A DNA stretch of 64,000 bases from Glandiceps talaboti (GCF_964340395.1 NW_027554288.1:181501-245500); one strand, 5' to 3'; positions 48,652 through 62,497 are shown, numbered from the stretch's first letter. Numbers and translations are program-made. Notes: generated from the letters alone by a model not told the origin.

Positions 48652-51600
48652 ACTGCCAATCAGTACACAGTTGATAGACACTGAACAACCAATCAGTACA
48701 CAGTTGATAGATACCTAACTACCAATATCAGTACACAGTTGATAGACACTGAACAACCAATCAGTACACAGTTGATAGATACCGAACTACCAATCAGTAC
48801 AGTTGATAGACACTGAACAACCAATCAGTACACAGTTGAAAGACACTGAACAACCAATCAGTACACAGTTGATAGACACTGAACTACCAATCAGTACACA
48901 GTTGAAAGACACTGAACTACCAATCAGTACACAGTTGATAGACACCTAACTACCAATCAGTACACAGTTGAAAGACACTGAACTACCAATCAGTACACAG
49001 TTGATAGACACCTAACTACCAATCAGTACACAGTTGATAGACACTGAACAACCAATCAGTACACAGTTGAAAGACACTGAACTACCAATCAGTACACAGT
49101 TGATAGACACTGAACTACCAATCAGTACACAGTTGATAGACACTGAACAACCAATCAGTACACAGTTGATAGACACTGAACAACCAATCAGTACACAGTT
49201 GAAAGATACCTAACTACCAATCAGTACACAGTTGATAGACACTGAACAACCAATCAGTACACAGTTGATAGATACCTAACTACCAATCAGTACACAGTTG
49301 ATAGACACTGAACTACCAATCAGTACACAGTTGATAGACACTGAACAACCAATCAGTACACAGTTGAAAGACACTGAACTACCAATCAGTACTCAGGTGA
49401 AAGACACTGAACAACCAATCAGTACACAGTTAATAGACACCTAACTACCAATCAGTACACAGTGGAAAGACACTGAACTACCAATCAGTACACAGTTGAT
49501 AGACACTGAACAACCAATCAGTACACAGTTGAAAGACACTGAACTACCAATCAGTACACAGTTGAAAGACACCTAACTACCAATCAGTACACAGTTGATA
49601 GACACTGAACTACCAATCAGTACACAGTTGATAGACACTGAACAACCAATCAGTACACAGTTGATAGACACTGAACAACCAATCAGTACACAGTTGATAG
49701 TTACCTAACTAACAATCAGTACACAGTTGATAGACACCTAACTACCAATCAGTACACAGTTGAAAGACACTGAACAACCAATCAGTACACAGTTGATAGA
49801 TACCTAACTACCAATATCAGTACACAATTGAAAGACACTGAACAACCAATCACCTAGTACACAGTTGATAGATACTGAACTACCAATCAGTACACAGTTG
49901 ATAGACACTGAACAACCAATCAGTACACAGTTGAAAGACACTGAACTACCAATCAGTACACAGTTGAAAGACACTGAACAACCAATCAGTACACAGTTGA
50001 AAGACACTGAACTACCAATCAGTACACAGTTGAAAGACACTGAACTACCAATCAGTACACAGTTGAAAGACACCTAACTACCAATCAGTACACAGATGAA
50101 AGACACCTAACAACCAATCAGTACACAGTTGAAAGACACTGAACTACCAATCAGTACACAGTTGAAAGACACTGAACTACCAATCAGTACACAGTTGAAA
50201 GACACCTAACTATTAATCAGTACACAGTTGATAGACACCTAACTACCAATCAGTACACAGTTAATAGATACAGAACTACCAATCAGTACACAGTTGATAG
50301 ACACTGAACAACCAATCAGTACACAGTTGAAAGACACTGAACTACCAATCAGTACACAGTTGAAAGACAGTGAACTACCAATCAGTACACAGTTGATAGA
50401 CACCGAACTACCAATCAGTACACAGTTGATAGACACTGAACAACCAATCAGTACACAGTTGAAAGACACTGAACAACCAATCAGTACACAGTTGATAGAC
50501 ACCTAACTACCAATCAGTACACAGTTGATAGACACTGAACAACCAATCAGTACACAGTTGATAGACACCTAACTACCAATCAGTACACAGTTGATAGACA
50601 CCTAACTACCAATCAGTACACAGTTGATAGACACTGAACAACCAATCAGTACACAGTTGATAGACACCTAACTACCAATCAGTACACAGTTGAAAGACAC
50701 TGAACTACCAATCAGTACACAGTTGTCGATAGATACCTAACTACCAATCAGTACACAGTTGATAGACACTGAACAACCAATCAGTACACAGTTGATAGAT
50801 ACCTAACTACCAATATCAGTACACAGTTGATAGACACTGAACAACCAATCAGTACACAGTTGATAGATACCGAACTACCAATCAGTACAGTTGATAGACA
50901 CTGAACAACCAATCAGTACACAGTTGAAAGACACTGAACAACCAATCAGTACACAGTTGATAGACACTGAACTACCAATCAGTACACAGTTGAAAGACAC
51001 TGAACTACCAATCAGTACACAGTTGATAGACACCTAACTACCAATCAGTACACAGTTGAAAGACACTGAACTACCAATCAGTACACAGTTGATAGACACT
51101 GAACAACCAATCAGTACACAGTTGAAAGACACTGAACTACCAATCAGTACACAGTTGATAGACACTGAACAACCAATCAGTACACAGTTGATAGACACTG
51201 AACAACCAATCAGTACACAGTTGAAAGATACCTAACTACCAATCAGTACACAGTTGATAGACACTGAACAACCAATCAGTACACAGTTGATAGATACCTA
51301 ACTACCAATCAGTACACAGTTGATAGACACTGAACTACCAATCAGTACACAGTTGATAGACACTGAACAACCAATCAGTACACAGTTGAAAGACACTGAA
51401 CTACCAATCAGTACTCAGGTGAAAGACACTGAACAACCAATCAGTACACAGTTAATAGACACCTAACTACCAATCAGTACACAGTTGAAAGACACTGAAC
51501 TACCAATCAGTACACAGTTGATAGACACTGAACAACCAATCAGTACACAGTTGAAAGACACTGAACTACCAATCAGTACACAGTTGAAAGACACCTAACT

Positions 51601-54600
51601 ACCAATCAGTACACAGTTGATAGACACTGAACTACCAATCAGTACACAGTTGATAGACACTGAACAACCAATCAGTACACAGTTGATAGACACTGAACAA
51701 CCAATCAGTACACAGTTGATAGTCACCTAACTACCAATCAGTACACAGTTGATAGACACCTAACTACCAATCAGTACACAGTTGAAAGACACTGAACAAC
51801 CAATCAGTACACAGTTGATAGATACCTAACTACCAATATCAGTACACAGTTGAAAGACACTGAACAACCAATCAGCTAGTACACAGTTGATAGATACCGA
51901 ACTACCAATCAGTACACAGTTGATAGACACTGAACAACCAATCAGTACACAGTTGAAAGACACTGAACTACCAATCAGTACACAGTTGAAAGACACTGAA
52001 CAACCAATCAGTACACAGTTGAAAGACACTGAACTACCAATCAGTACACAGTTGAAAGACACTGAACTACCAATCAGTACACAGTTGAAAGACACCTAAC
52101 TACCAATCAGTACACAGTTGAAAGACACCTAACAACCAATCAGTACACAGTTGAAAGACACTGAACTACCAATCAGTACACAGTTGAAAGACACTGAACT
52201 ACCAATCAGTACACAGTTGAAAGACACCTAACTATTAATCAGTACACAGTTGATAGACACCTAACTACCAATCAGTACACAGTTAATAGATACAGAACTA
52301 CCAATCAGTACACAGTTGATAGACACTGAACAACCAATCAGTACACAGTTGAAAGACACTGAACTACCAATCAGTACACAGTTGAAAGACAGTGAACTAC
52401 CAATCAGTACACAGTTGATAGACACCGAACTACCAATCAGTACACAGTTGATAGACACTGAACAACCAATCAGTACACAGTTGAAAGACACTGAACAACC
52501 AATCAGTACACAGTTGATAGACACCTAACTACCAATCAGTACACAGTTGATAGACACTGAACAACCAATCAGTACACAGTTGATAGACACCTACCAATCA
52601 GTACACAGTTGATAGACACCTAACTACCAATCAGTACACAGTTGATAGACACTGAACAACCAATCAGTACACAGTTGATAGACACCTAACTACCAATCAG
52701 TACACAGTTGAAAGACACTGAACTACCAATCAGTACACAGTTGTCGATAGATACCTAACTACCAATCAGTACACAGTTGAAAGACACTGAACAACCAATC
52801 AGTACACAGTTGATAGTTACCGAACTACCAATCAGTACACAGTTGAAAGACACTGAACAACCAATCAGTACACAGTTGATAGACACTGAACAACCAATCA
52901 GTACACAGTTGATAGACACTGAACAACCAATCAGTACACAGTTGATAGACACTGAACTACCAATCAGTACACAGTTGATAGATACCTAACTACCAATCAG
53001 TACACAGTTGAAAGACACTGAACAACCAATCAGTACACAGTTGATAGATACCTAACTACCAATCAGTACACAGTTGATAGACACTGAACAACCAATCAGT
53101 ACACAGTTGATAGACACCTAACTACCAATCAGTACACAGTTGATAGACACCTAACTACCAATCAGTACACAGTTGATAGACACCTAACTACCAATCAGTA
53201 CACAGTTGATAGACACTTAACTACCAATCAGTACACAGTTGATAGACACCTAACTACCAATCAGTACACAGTTGATAGATACCTAACTACCAATCAGTAC
53301 AGAGTTGATAGACACTGAGCAACCAATCAGTACACAGTTGATAGACACCTAACTACCAATCAGTACACAGTTGATAGACACCTAACTACCAATCAGTACA
53401 CAGTTGATAGACACTGAACAACCAATCAGTACACAGTTGATAGACACCTAACTACCAATCAGTACACAGTTGAAAGACACTGAACAACCAATCAGTACAC
53501 AGTTGAAAGACACCTAACTACCAATCAGTACACAGTTGATAGACACCTAACTACCAATCAGTACACAGTTGAAAGACACTGAACAACCAATCAGTACACA
53601 GTTGATAGACACTGAACAACCAATCAGTACACAGTTGAAAGACACTGAACTACCAATCAGTACACAGTTGAAAGACACTGAACTACCAATCAGTACACAG
53701 TTGATAGACACCTAACTACCAATCAGTACACAGTTGATAGACACTGAACAACCAATCAGTACACAGTTGATAGATATCGAACTACCAATCAGTACACAGT
53801 TGAAAGACACTGAACAACCAATCAGTACACAGTTGATAGACACCTAACTACCAATCAGTACACAGTTGATAGACACTGAACAACCAATCAGTACACAGTT
53901 GATAGACACCTAACTACCAATCAGTACAGAGTTGATAGACACTGAGCAACCAATCAGTACACAGTTGATAGACACCTAACTACCAATCAGTACACAGTTG
54001 ATAGATACCTAACTACCAATATCAGTACACAGTTGAAAGACACCGAACAACCAATCAGCTAGTACACAGTTGATAGATACCGAACTACCAATCAGTACAC
54101 AGTTGATAGACACTGAACAACCAATCAGTACACAGTTGAAAGACACTGAACTACCAATCAGTACACAGTTGAAAGACATTGAACAACCAATCAGTACACA
54201 GTTGAAAGACACTGAACTACCAATCAGTACACAGTTGAAAGACACTGAACTACCAATCAGTACACAGTTGAAAAGACACCTAACTACCAATCAGTACACA
54301 GTTGAAAGACACCTAACAACCAATCAGTACACAGTTGAAAGACACTGAACTACCAATCAGTACACAGTTGAAAGACACTGAACTACCAATCAGTACACAG
54401 TTGAAAGACACCTAACTATTAATCAGTACACAGTTGATAGACACCTAACTACCAATCAGTACACAGTTAATAGATACAGAACTACCAATCAGTACACAGT
54501 TGATAGACACTGAACAACCAATCAGTACACAGTTGAAAGACACTGAACTACCAATCAGTACACAGTTGAAAGACAGTGAACTACCAATCAGTACACAGTT

Positions 54601-57600
54601 GATAGACACCGAACTACCAATCAGTACACAGTTGATAGACACTGAACAACCAATCAGTACACAGTTGAAAGACACTGAACAACCAATCAGTACACAGTTG
54701 ATAGACACCTAACTACCAATCAGTACACAGTTGATAGACACTGAACAACCAATCAGTACACAGTTGATAGACACCTAACTACCAATCAGTACACAGTTGA
54801 TAGACACCTAACTACCAATCAGTACACAGTTGATAGACACTGAACAACCAATCAGTACACAGTTGATAGACACCTAACTACCAATCAGTACACAGTTGAT
54901 AGACACCTAACTACCAATCAGTACACAGTTGATAGACACTGAACAACCAATCAGTACACAGTTGATAGACACCTAACTACCAATCAGTACACAGTTGAAA
55001 GACACTGAACTACCAATCAGTACACAGTTGTCGATAGATACCTAACTACCAATCAGTACACAGTTGAAAGACACTGAACAACCAATCAGTACACAGTTGA
55101 TAGTTACCGAACTACCAATCAGTACACAGTTGAAAGACACTGAACAACCAATCAGTACACAGTTGATAGACACTGAACAACCAATCAGTACACAGTTGAT
55201 AGACACTGAACAACCAATCAGTACACAGTTGATAGACACTGAACTACCAATCAGTACACAGTTGATAGATACCTAACTACCAATCAGTACACAGTTGAAA
55301 GACACTGAACAACCAATCAGTACACAGTTGATAGACACCTAACTACCAATCAGTACACAGTTGATAGACACTGAACAACCAATCAGTACACAGTTGATAG
55401 ACACCTAACTACCAATCAGTACACAGTTGATAGACACCTAACTACCAATCAGTACACAGTTGATAGACACCTAACTACCAATCAGTACACAGTTGATAGA
55501 CACCTAACTACCAATCAGTACACAGTTGATAGACACCTAACTACCAATCAGTACACAGTTGATAGATACCTAACTACCAATCAGTACAGAGTTGATAGAC
55601 ACTGAGCAACCAATCAGTACACAGTTGATAGACACCTAACTACCAATCAGTACACAGTTGATAGACACCTAACTACCAATCAGTACACAGTTGATAGACA
55701 CTGAACAACCAATCAGTACACAGTTGATAGACACCTAACTACCAATCAGTACACAGTTGAAAGACACTGAACAACCAATCAGTACACAGTTGAAAGACAC
55801 CTAACTACCAATCAGTACACAGTTGATAGACACCTAACTACCAATCAGTACACAGTTGAAAGACACTGAACAACCAATCAGTACACAGTTGATAGACACT
55901 GAACAACCAATCAGTACACAGTTGAAAGACACTGAACTACCAATCAGTACACAGTTGAAAGACACTGAACTACCAATCAGTACACAGTTGATAGACACCT
56001 AACTACCAATCAGTACACAGTTGATAGACACTGAACAACCAATCAGTACACAGTTGATAGATATCGAACTACCAATCAGTACACAGTTGAAAGACACTGA
56101 ACAACCAATCAGTACACAGTTGATAGACACCTAACTACCACTCAGTACACAGTTGATAGACACTGAACAACCAATCAGTACACAGTTGATAGACACCTAA
56201 CTACCAATCAGTACAGAGTTGATAGACACTGAGCAACCAATCAGTACACAGTTGATAGACACCTAACTACCAATCAGTACACAGTTGATAGACACCTAAC
56301 TACCAATCAGTACACAGTTAATAGACACTGAACAACCAATCAGTACACAGTTGATAGACACCTAACTACCAATCAGTACACAGTTGAAAGACACTGAACA
56401 ACCAATCAGTACACAGTTGAAAGACACCTAACTACCAATCAGTACACAGTTGATAGACACCTAACTACCAATCAGTACACAGTTGAAAGACACCTAACTA
56501 CCAATCAGTACACAGTTGATAGACACCTAACTACCAATCAGTACACAGTTGATAGACACCTAACTACCAATCAGTACACAGTTGATAGACACCTAACTAC
56601 CAATCAGTACACAGTTGATAAATACCTAACTACCAATCAGTACAGAGTTGATAGACACTGAGCAACCAATCAGTACACAGTTGATAGACACCTAACTACC
56701 AATCAGTACACAGTTGATAGACACCTAACTACCAATCAGTACACAGTTGATAGACACTGAACAACCAATCAGTACACAGTTGATAGACACCTAACTACCA
56801 ATCAGTACACAGTTGAAAGACACTGAACAACCAATCAGTACACAGTTGAAAGACACCTAACTACCAATCAGTACACAGTTGATAGACACCTAACTACCAA
56901 TCAGTACACAGTTGAAAGACACTGAACAACCAATCAGTACACAGTTGATAGACACTGAACAACCAATCAGTACACAGTTGAAAGACACTGAACTACCAAT
57001 CAGTACACAGTTGAAAGACACTGAACTACCAATCAGTACACAGTTGATAGACACCTAACTACCAATCAGTACACAGTTGATAGACACTGAACAACCAATC
57101 AGTACACAGTTGATAGATATCGAACTACCAATCAGTACACAGTTGAAAGACACTGAACAACCAATCAGTACACAGTTGATAGACACCTAACTACCAATCA
57201 GTACACAGTTGATAGACACTGAACAACCAATCAGTACACAGTTGATAGACACTGAACAACCAATCAGTACACAGTTGATAGACACCTAACTACCAATCAG
57301 TACACAGTTGAAAGACACCTAACTACCAATCAGTACACAGTTGATAGACACCTAACTACCAATCAGTACAGAGTTGATAGACACTGAGCAACCAATCAGT
57401 ACACAGTTGATAGACACCTAACTACCAATCAGTACACAGTTGATAGACACCTAACTACCAATCAGTACACAGTTAATAGACACTGAACAACCAATCAGTA
57501 CACAGTTGATAGACACCTAACTACCAATCAGTACACAGTTGAAAGACACTGAACAACCAATCAGTACACAGTTGAAAGACACCTAACTACCAATCAGTAC

Positions 57601-57736
57601 ACAGTTGATAGACACCTAACTACCAATCAGTACACAGTTGAAAGACACCTAACTACCAATCAGTACACAGTTGATAGACACCTAACTACCAATCAGTACA
57701 CAGTTGATAGACACCTAACTACCAATCAGTACACAG
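48652..57736. repeat. 9.1-kb satellite, 33-bp unit, about 275 copies, higher-order structure
   Basis: The unit reads ACCAATCAGTACACAGTTGA followed by TAGACACTGAACT. Most variation is at three two-state sites: GATAG/GAAAG, CACTGAAC/CACCTAAC and GAACTACC/GAACAACC. Rare variants mark higher-order copies: CCAATATCAG at 48721 and 50809 (2088 bp apart); CAGCTAGTACAC in 51870-51890 and 54055-54070; ACAGAGTTGATAGACACTGA at 53301, 53938, 55588, 56215, 56644 and 57370, with spacings of about 2287, 2277, 1056 and 1155 bp. The CTAAC form makes stop codons, so frames are short. There are no unique spacers between units. Confidence 0.97.
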
Positions 57737-60034
57737 ACTACATGCCTTCCCCAGACAGAGTTGACTTAACTGATTGTAGTGATTCAGATCAATAAACTGA
57801 TTCAAGTTCAGAATGTACACCAATACCAGATAACATTATAGTGCCTGATAGTTCAGAGATAGGCAATGATATACAATTGACAACATCAACCAAGAGGGCT
57901 GCCATGAAGAAAAATATTGTTATTGGCCAAAATGCACAACAAGTTGCCAGTAAGAGACATGTTGATAGGGCAGCAACCAAGTCCTCACATTGTGTAAAAA
58001 CAATTCAGAGTTCCAATATATCATCATCATCCAGCCCATCAAGAAAAAGAAAGCATATCAAAGTTTTAACTGCAAACAATGCTGGGAAAAAAAAGTGGGA
58101 TAAACATCAGTACTGTGTTTATTGCCTAAAGGACTATGGAAAACTACCATGCCATTTGAAACAAAATCATAGCAATGAATCCGAAGTGTCTGATTCATTC
58201 AGTTTTCCTACAGGTAGCAAAGAATGAAGCCTTCTATTAAAGAAACTTTTGATCAAAGGTAATCACGCTCATAACCTCAGGGTATTGCAAGAGGCTGGGG
58301 GGGGGGGTCCTCATACCATGCAAACATCCAACACATGCAGTAAAGGTGGAAGACTATTTACCATGTGAATTTTGCTTGGGGTATTTTATCAGAGGTGATC
58401 TTTGAAAACACCAAAGGTCTTGTGATTTAAAACCTACAATATATGGATCATCAAAAAACAGAGCACAGGGAAGGTCAGTACATTTGTTACCAATTTGTCA
58501 AGCAGCAAATCAAGGTTTGATGGACAATGTGCTACCAAAGATGAACCAGGATGAAATTGCTAGAGTTGTATGAAGTGATCAACTGTGATATTGCAGCAAG
58601 TTGCAAGCTTATACAAGAAACAAGGAGCGGAACGTCACTACTATATCAGTCAAAAGCTATGAGAATTGGGTAAATTTGTCATCTCAATGAGAAAGATCAG
58701 TAAAGGAGAAGTGACATCTTTCACAGATTGTATTCATCCACACAAGTTTGATTTGCTTGTTGCAGCTGTACAAAGTCTAGCTGGATATGATACAATGGAT
58801 TCCTCTTTTAAGATTCCTATTCTGGCCACAAAACTAGGAAACATTCCTCAGAAATGTGCAGCCATTTTACAAAGCAATGCCATTAAAACAGGAGATGATG
58901 GTCTTTTAACCAGAGCCAGACAGTTTCTGCGACTTTGCACCTTGAAGTGGTCTGAAGACATAAGTTGCAATGCGCAGAAAACAATCAATGAACGGAAAAG
59001 GAATAAGCCAATGTTGTTACCACTTGTAGATGATGTCAAAGCACACCACAGCCATATGGAGATAGTTGGTAAAATACTAAAGAGGAATTAAAGTTTAATC
59101 CAAATAACAAGAGTTGGTTGCAACTTTGCAGATGTACCCTCTCACAGCTAATCATGTTTAATAGACAGAGAAGTAGGAAAGTGGAGAGAATGACCATACA
59201 TGACTATGACAATGTACATGGAGGGAATCCAAGTGGTGTTGTTGATTCATGCTTGTCAGAATTTGAGAAAGACTGAAGACTTGTTACAGTTTACTGTGAA
59301 TATATTGTGGTTATCTGATTGCAAAATGATAATCCAGTTACAACTAGTATAGTGTACATGATGACAGACAAAACCCAGTTTTCGCTCAAGATTTAAACTG
59401 AACACTACACTACCTACAGATAATATTGACTACTAATTAACACATACAATATCTTTTTCATAATATAATTAACTGACAAATTTTTAGTGAATATATCTCT
59501 GGTTATTTGAAGAAAAAAGAAAATCCTAGATGTAGCTGGTACAGGCTTAATTATGCTTTTTATATCAAATTGACTGCCTCAAATTATGTACAATAGGTTA
59601 TATTTACCACGCCCTTAGTTTCCAATATAGGAATTTAAAAGTATCATTGGTATGGGGTTTTCCAATTCTCTGATCAGCAAATGTGTTGCCCCTTCCCAGT
59701 TTGCAAGTCATGTGAGTAACAACGGACTCTTAACAATGCTATTAATTTAGGAGAGACAATCACACTTCATGAAAAGTTTCTGGAACCTAAATTATATTTT
59801 CAACACATATTTAGAAAGATTTGGCTGTAAAACATCAACAAGAACTTTTTATTGTAATTTAATTTCAGGCACATAAAAAAGAAAGAAGTGGCCAGATAAT
59901 GAGAAGGCTGCTGCTTTACAACATTTCGCAGTAGATATCAGTCTCCAGAAAGTTCCAGGAAAATGAGAATGTCAAGAATGTAAACAAAAGTACCCTGTTC
60001 TAAGTCATAGGAAATGGACAGATATCAAATTTGT
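57737..60034 (+). pseudogene. Zinc-finger pseudogene of a recombinase-related (Crypton-like?) family
   Basis: Multiply broken copy of a large protein family, abundant in fish and marine invertebrates, that has two N-terminal zinc fingers and, in full members, a C-terminal tyrosine-recombinase-like domain. Seen in order: an acidic leader DYMPSPDRVDLTDCSDSD (57739), a basic region, finger 1 YCVYCLKDYGKLPCHLKQNH (58111-58170), SFSFPTGSKE with a stop, LIKGNHAHNLRVLQEAG, finger 2 PCEFCLGYFIRGDL-stop-KHQRSC (about 58360-58425), QQVASLYKKQGAERHYY, ELGKFVISMRKIS, a conserved helical region to 59091, WLQLCRCTLSQLIMFNRQRS (59115) to about 59275, and after an acceptor-like AATTTCAG the C-terminal tail KKWPDNEKAAALQHF ... 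ECQECKQKYPVLSHRKW (59886-60018). At least five stops or frameshifts. The recombinase domain expected between 59275 and 59869 is absent. Confidence 0.6.
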
Positions 60035-60202
60035 TTTGTTTATAACAAAATACAGAAGCAGAAAAATGATGATAGGAAGATTTGAAAAACTCATGGTGTA
60101 GTGTTAAGTTAGAGATCATTGTGACAGGTTCATAGTATTTGTTCTCGTTCTACAAGATTGCTTGTGTTTTAGTCACTGTAGTGTCACTAAAATTTTAAAA
60201 AA

Positions 60203-61143
60203 TACCGCCAATGGCATTGTAGCACAACTGCAGTTTTCCAAAAACGTTTATCCATATGTTTGTCCTTGCTAACAATAGGTGTTCATTTGCTGAATGACTA
60301 TCCAGATGCCTATTCAACCATGTTGCTATCTTTGCAATATACGTGATCATTTGGCTGTTGCTATGGGCGTGGTCATGTTGCTAGGCAAATTTGGATACAT
60401 TTTTTGAATGATTACTCACTTTCCTACCAGATGATATTGTTTGACCAAAATATACTGCCATTTGGTTGTTGTTAAGGGATTGGTCATGATTGCTAAGGCC
60501 AATTGTGTCAAAATATTTTGAAGAAAATCTGTGGAATAACACTTCTAGAAACATTTCACCAAGTTTCAGTCTCATTGACCAAGTACTTTTTGAGATATAC
60601 ATATTTGACCAAAATTCACATGTTTACACTTAATTTGCATATTACTGAGGAGATCATTATATGCTTGATATTTCTTCATCTATACACCAACAGATGCATC
60701 CTTGTTAAATTTCAGCCCAATCCCCTCAATAGTTTTGGAATGATAGGTTTTTGACCAAAAAGACACATTTTTAGCCCTAATTTGTATATTACTAAGGGAA
60801 TCATCATGTCATGAACAAACCTTAATTTACTCACCCCTAAGAATGTTTCCAAAAACTTTCAGGCCAATCTCCACGGTAGTTTTGAAGTTTAAGTTTTTTG
60901 ACCAAAAACAATTTTTTTTTTTTACCTAAAACACACATCTCTGATGCTATCAATTTTCAAAATTCCCAACTAGACACCCAAAGTAACATGACCACCAAAT
61001 ATTAATTTAAAGCAATCGGTCCAGCAGTTTTTTACTTTAAGTTATTTACACACACACACACATCCCCCCCCCCCACACACACACACACACACACAGACAG
61101 ACATGCCTAAAGCACTACTGAACCTTCAGCCCAGTTGTGCTAA
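60203..61143 (+). mobile_element. P1 family, copy 6
   Basis: Head TACCGCCAATGGCATTGTAG, two core modules (60354, 60463), the TTGACCAAAAA modules, a short (CA)n with a C run, one GACAGACA, and the hairpin ending CCCAGTTGTGCTAA. A short (GACA)n and only two cores make it ~0.94 kb. Confidence 0.85.
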
Positions 61144-61320
61144 ACAGGTTTCCAAGCAACGTCAAACTGAGGTTAATCTTGATGCCTTTGACATTGAGAT
61201 GTGAAGTAGTCCATAAAAGATTTAATGGTTTCATTTCATCAATAAAACAAGAATCTTTCATTTCTCGGCCGAGTCAAAGCATCTTTTAACACAATAAATC
61301 ATGTTTTAAAAAAAAAAAAA

Positions 61321-61455
61321 AAAAACATCTCTGATGCTATCGTTTTCATTTGAGGAATTTTTCATCTAGACACCCTAAGTAGTGTCCCCACCAAATATCA
61401 AGCCGATCGGTTTGACGGTTTTTGACTTTGTCATTTACACACACACACACACACA

Positions 61456-61510
<55 letters not shown>

Positions 61511-61553
61511 TTCTCCATGGCGCTAGCACTACTGAACCTCAGTCAGTTGTGCT
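61321..61553 (+). mobile_element. P1 tail fragment
   Basis: Last P1 module (ATCTCTGATGCTATCG, CCACCAAATATCAAGC), CA/CG-type dinucleotide run (61438-61508, with GCAC steps), then GCGCTAGCACTACTGAACC and CAGTTGTGCTAA. An A run of about 19 bases lies directly upstream. Confidence 0.8.
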
Positions 61554-62401
61554 AAAAACAAAGACACAGCATCTCTGTCCTTTGGGATACTGATCATGTG
61601 TATTATAGTGATCTCATGACCAGAATTTTCACCATAATTTGAATGTCAGCCAAGATTACGTATAAGAGAACCGATCGTACATTTAAAATGTTGACATTCA
61701 ATATGCACTATAAGGTATGACAATTTGATTTGTTTGTTGTAGATTGTCACACAATTGCTAATGCACATGGCTCAGTCAATGACATCTGTCAATTAATAAC
61801 GGTGATTTGTCAATAGCACATCTATGACAAATTCCAAGTTACATATTCCGCCAACAAAATATCTCACATTATAGAATACTTGTTACTGTACTTCTGTTTC
61901 ACTTTTGTTCTTTATTGTTTAAAGTAGGCAATATCTTTTGGACAAAAACATTATTTTTAACTGGATCACAAGTGTGTTTTGTTTTCATTTCAATGTCTTA
62001 CCATGACATGTTTTATTTTGTTTCATTTTTAGCTTAATGTAGTTTAAAGTCTTTCCTTAGATGTGGTATCACCTAATGCATAGACTAAATTTGTAACGAC
62101 TTGTCAGATATAACTATATATATAAATAATTTCATCGACTTGGGTAACACGTTTCACACAAAAAGTTGTAGTTTTCTATCAAAACTGATAATTGCAAACA
62201 TTTTTAACGTTAGTGCCTGTTTAGCTATTGTTGTCAATATTCCATTGTAATCATCTTATCTTTATGTCAACCACTCTGCAATCAATGTTGTTTTGTAACT
62301 AAAATATTGTTTTATTATTAGCAATGAACTACTTATTGATACACTTACCAATGATTCATTTATAGGCAATGATCTGATTTATGTACTAAGTATACACTTA
62401 C
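61554..62401. other. Intron-like sequence downstream of an ankyrin exon
   Basis: Non-coding. At 62341-62380 a stretch ACACTTACCAATGATTCATT resembles the exon end and donor at 62394-62420, so it may be a decayed partial duplication of the exon border. Confidence 0.45.
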
Positions 62402-62497
62402 CCAATCTGATTCATCTTTATAATTGACATCATAACCATTATCCAAGTAGAATTTAACCTTCTCTATATCTCCACTCTTAACAGCATCAATGAGATC
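62402..62497 (-). CDS. Ankyrin-repeat exon (96 nt, phase 0), probably the first repeat
   Basis: Minus-strand exon with acceptor TTATATTAG and donor GTAAGTG. It encodes 32 residues: D, then LIDAVKSGDIEKVKFYLDNG, then YDVNYKDESDW. This matches a first ankyrin repeat (LIDAVKxGDxExVKxxLxxGxDVN). Both borders are phase 0. Compared with the paralogous exon at 6148-6240 it keeps the regular DVN turn, so it is more likely functional. The likely next exons on the minus strand lie at lower coordinates; the nearest recognisable ankyrin exon is 47 kb away at 14933-15031. Confidence 0.9.

Noticed and set aside
49804-55276. Pairs of 65-93-codon frames repeated at regular distances
   Set aside because: They are the stretches of the 33-bp satellite that happen to lack the CTAAC variant, which supplies the stops. 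Their regular spacing reflects higher-order repeats, not gene copies.
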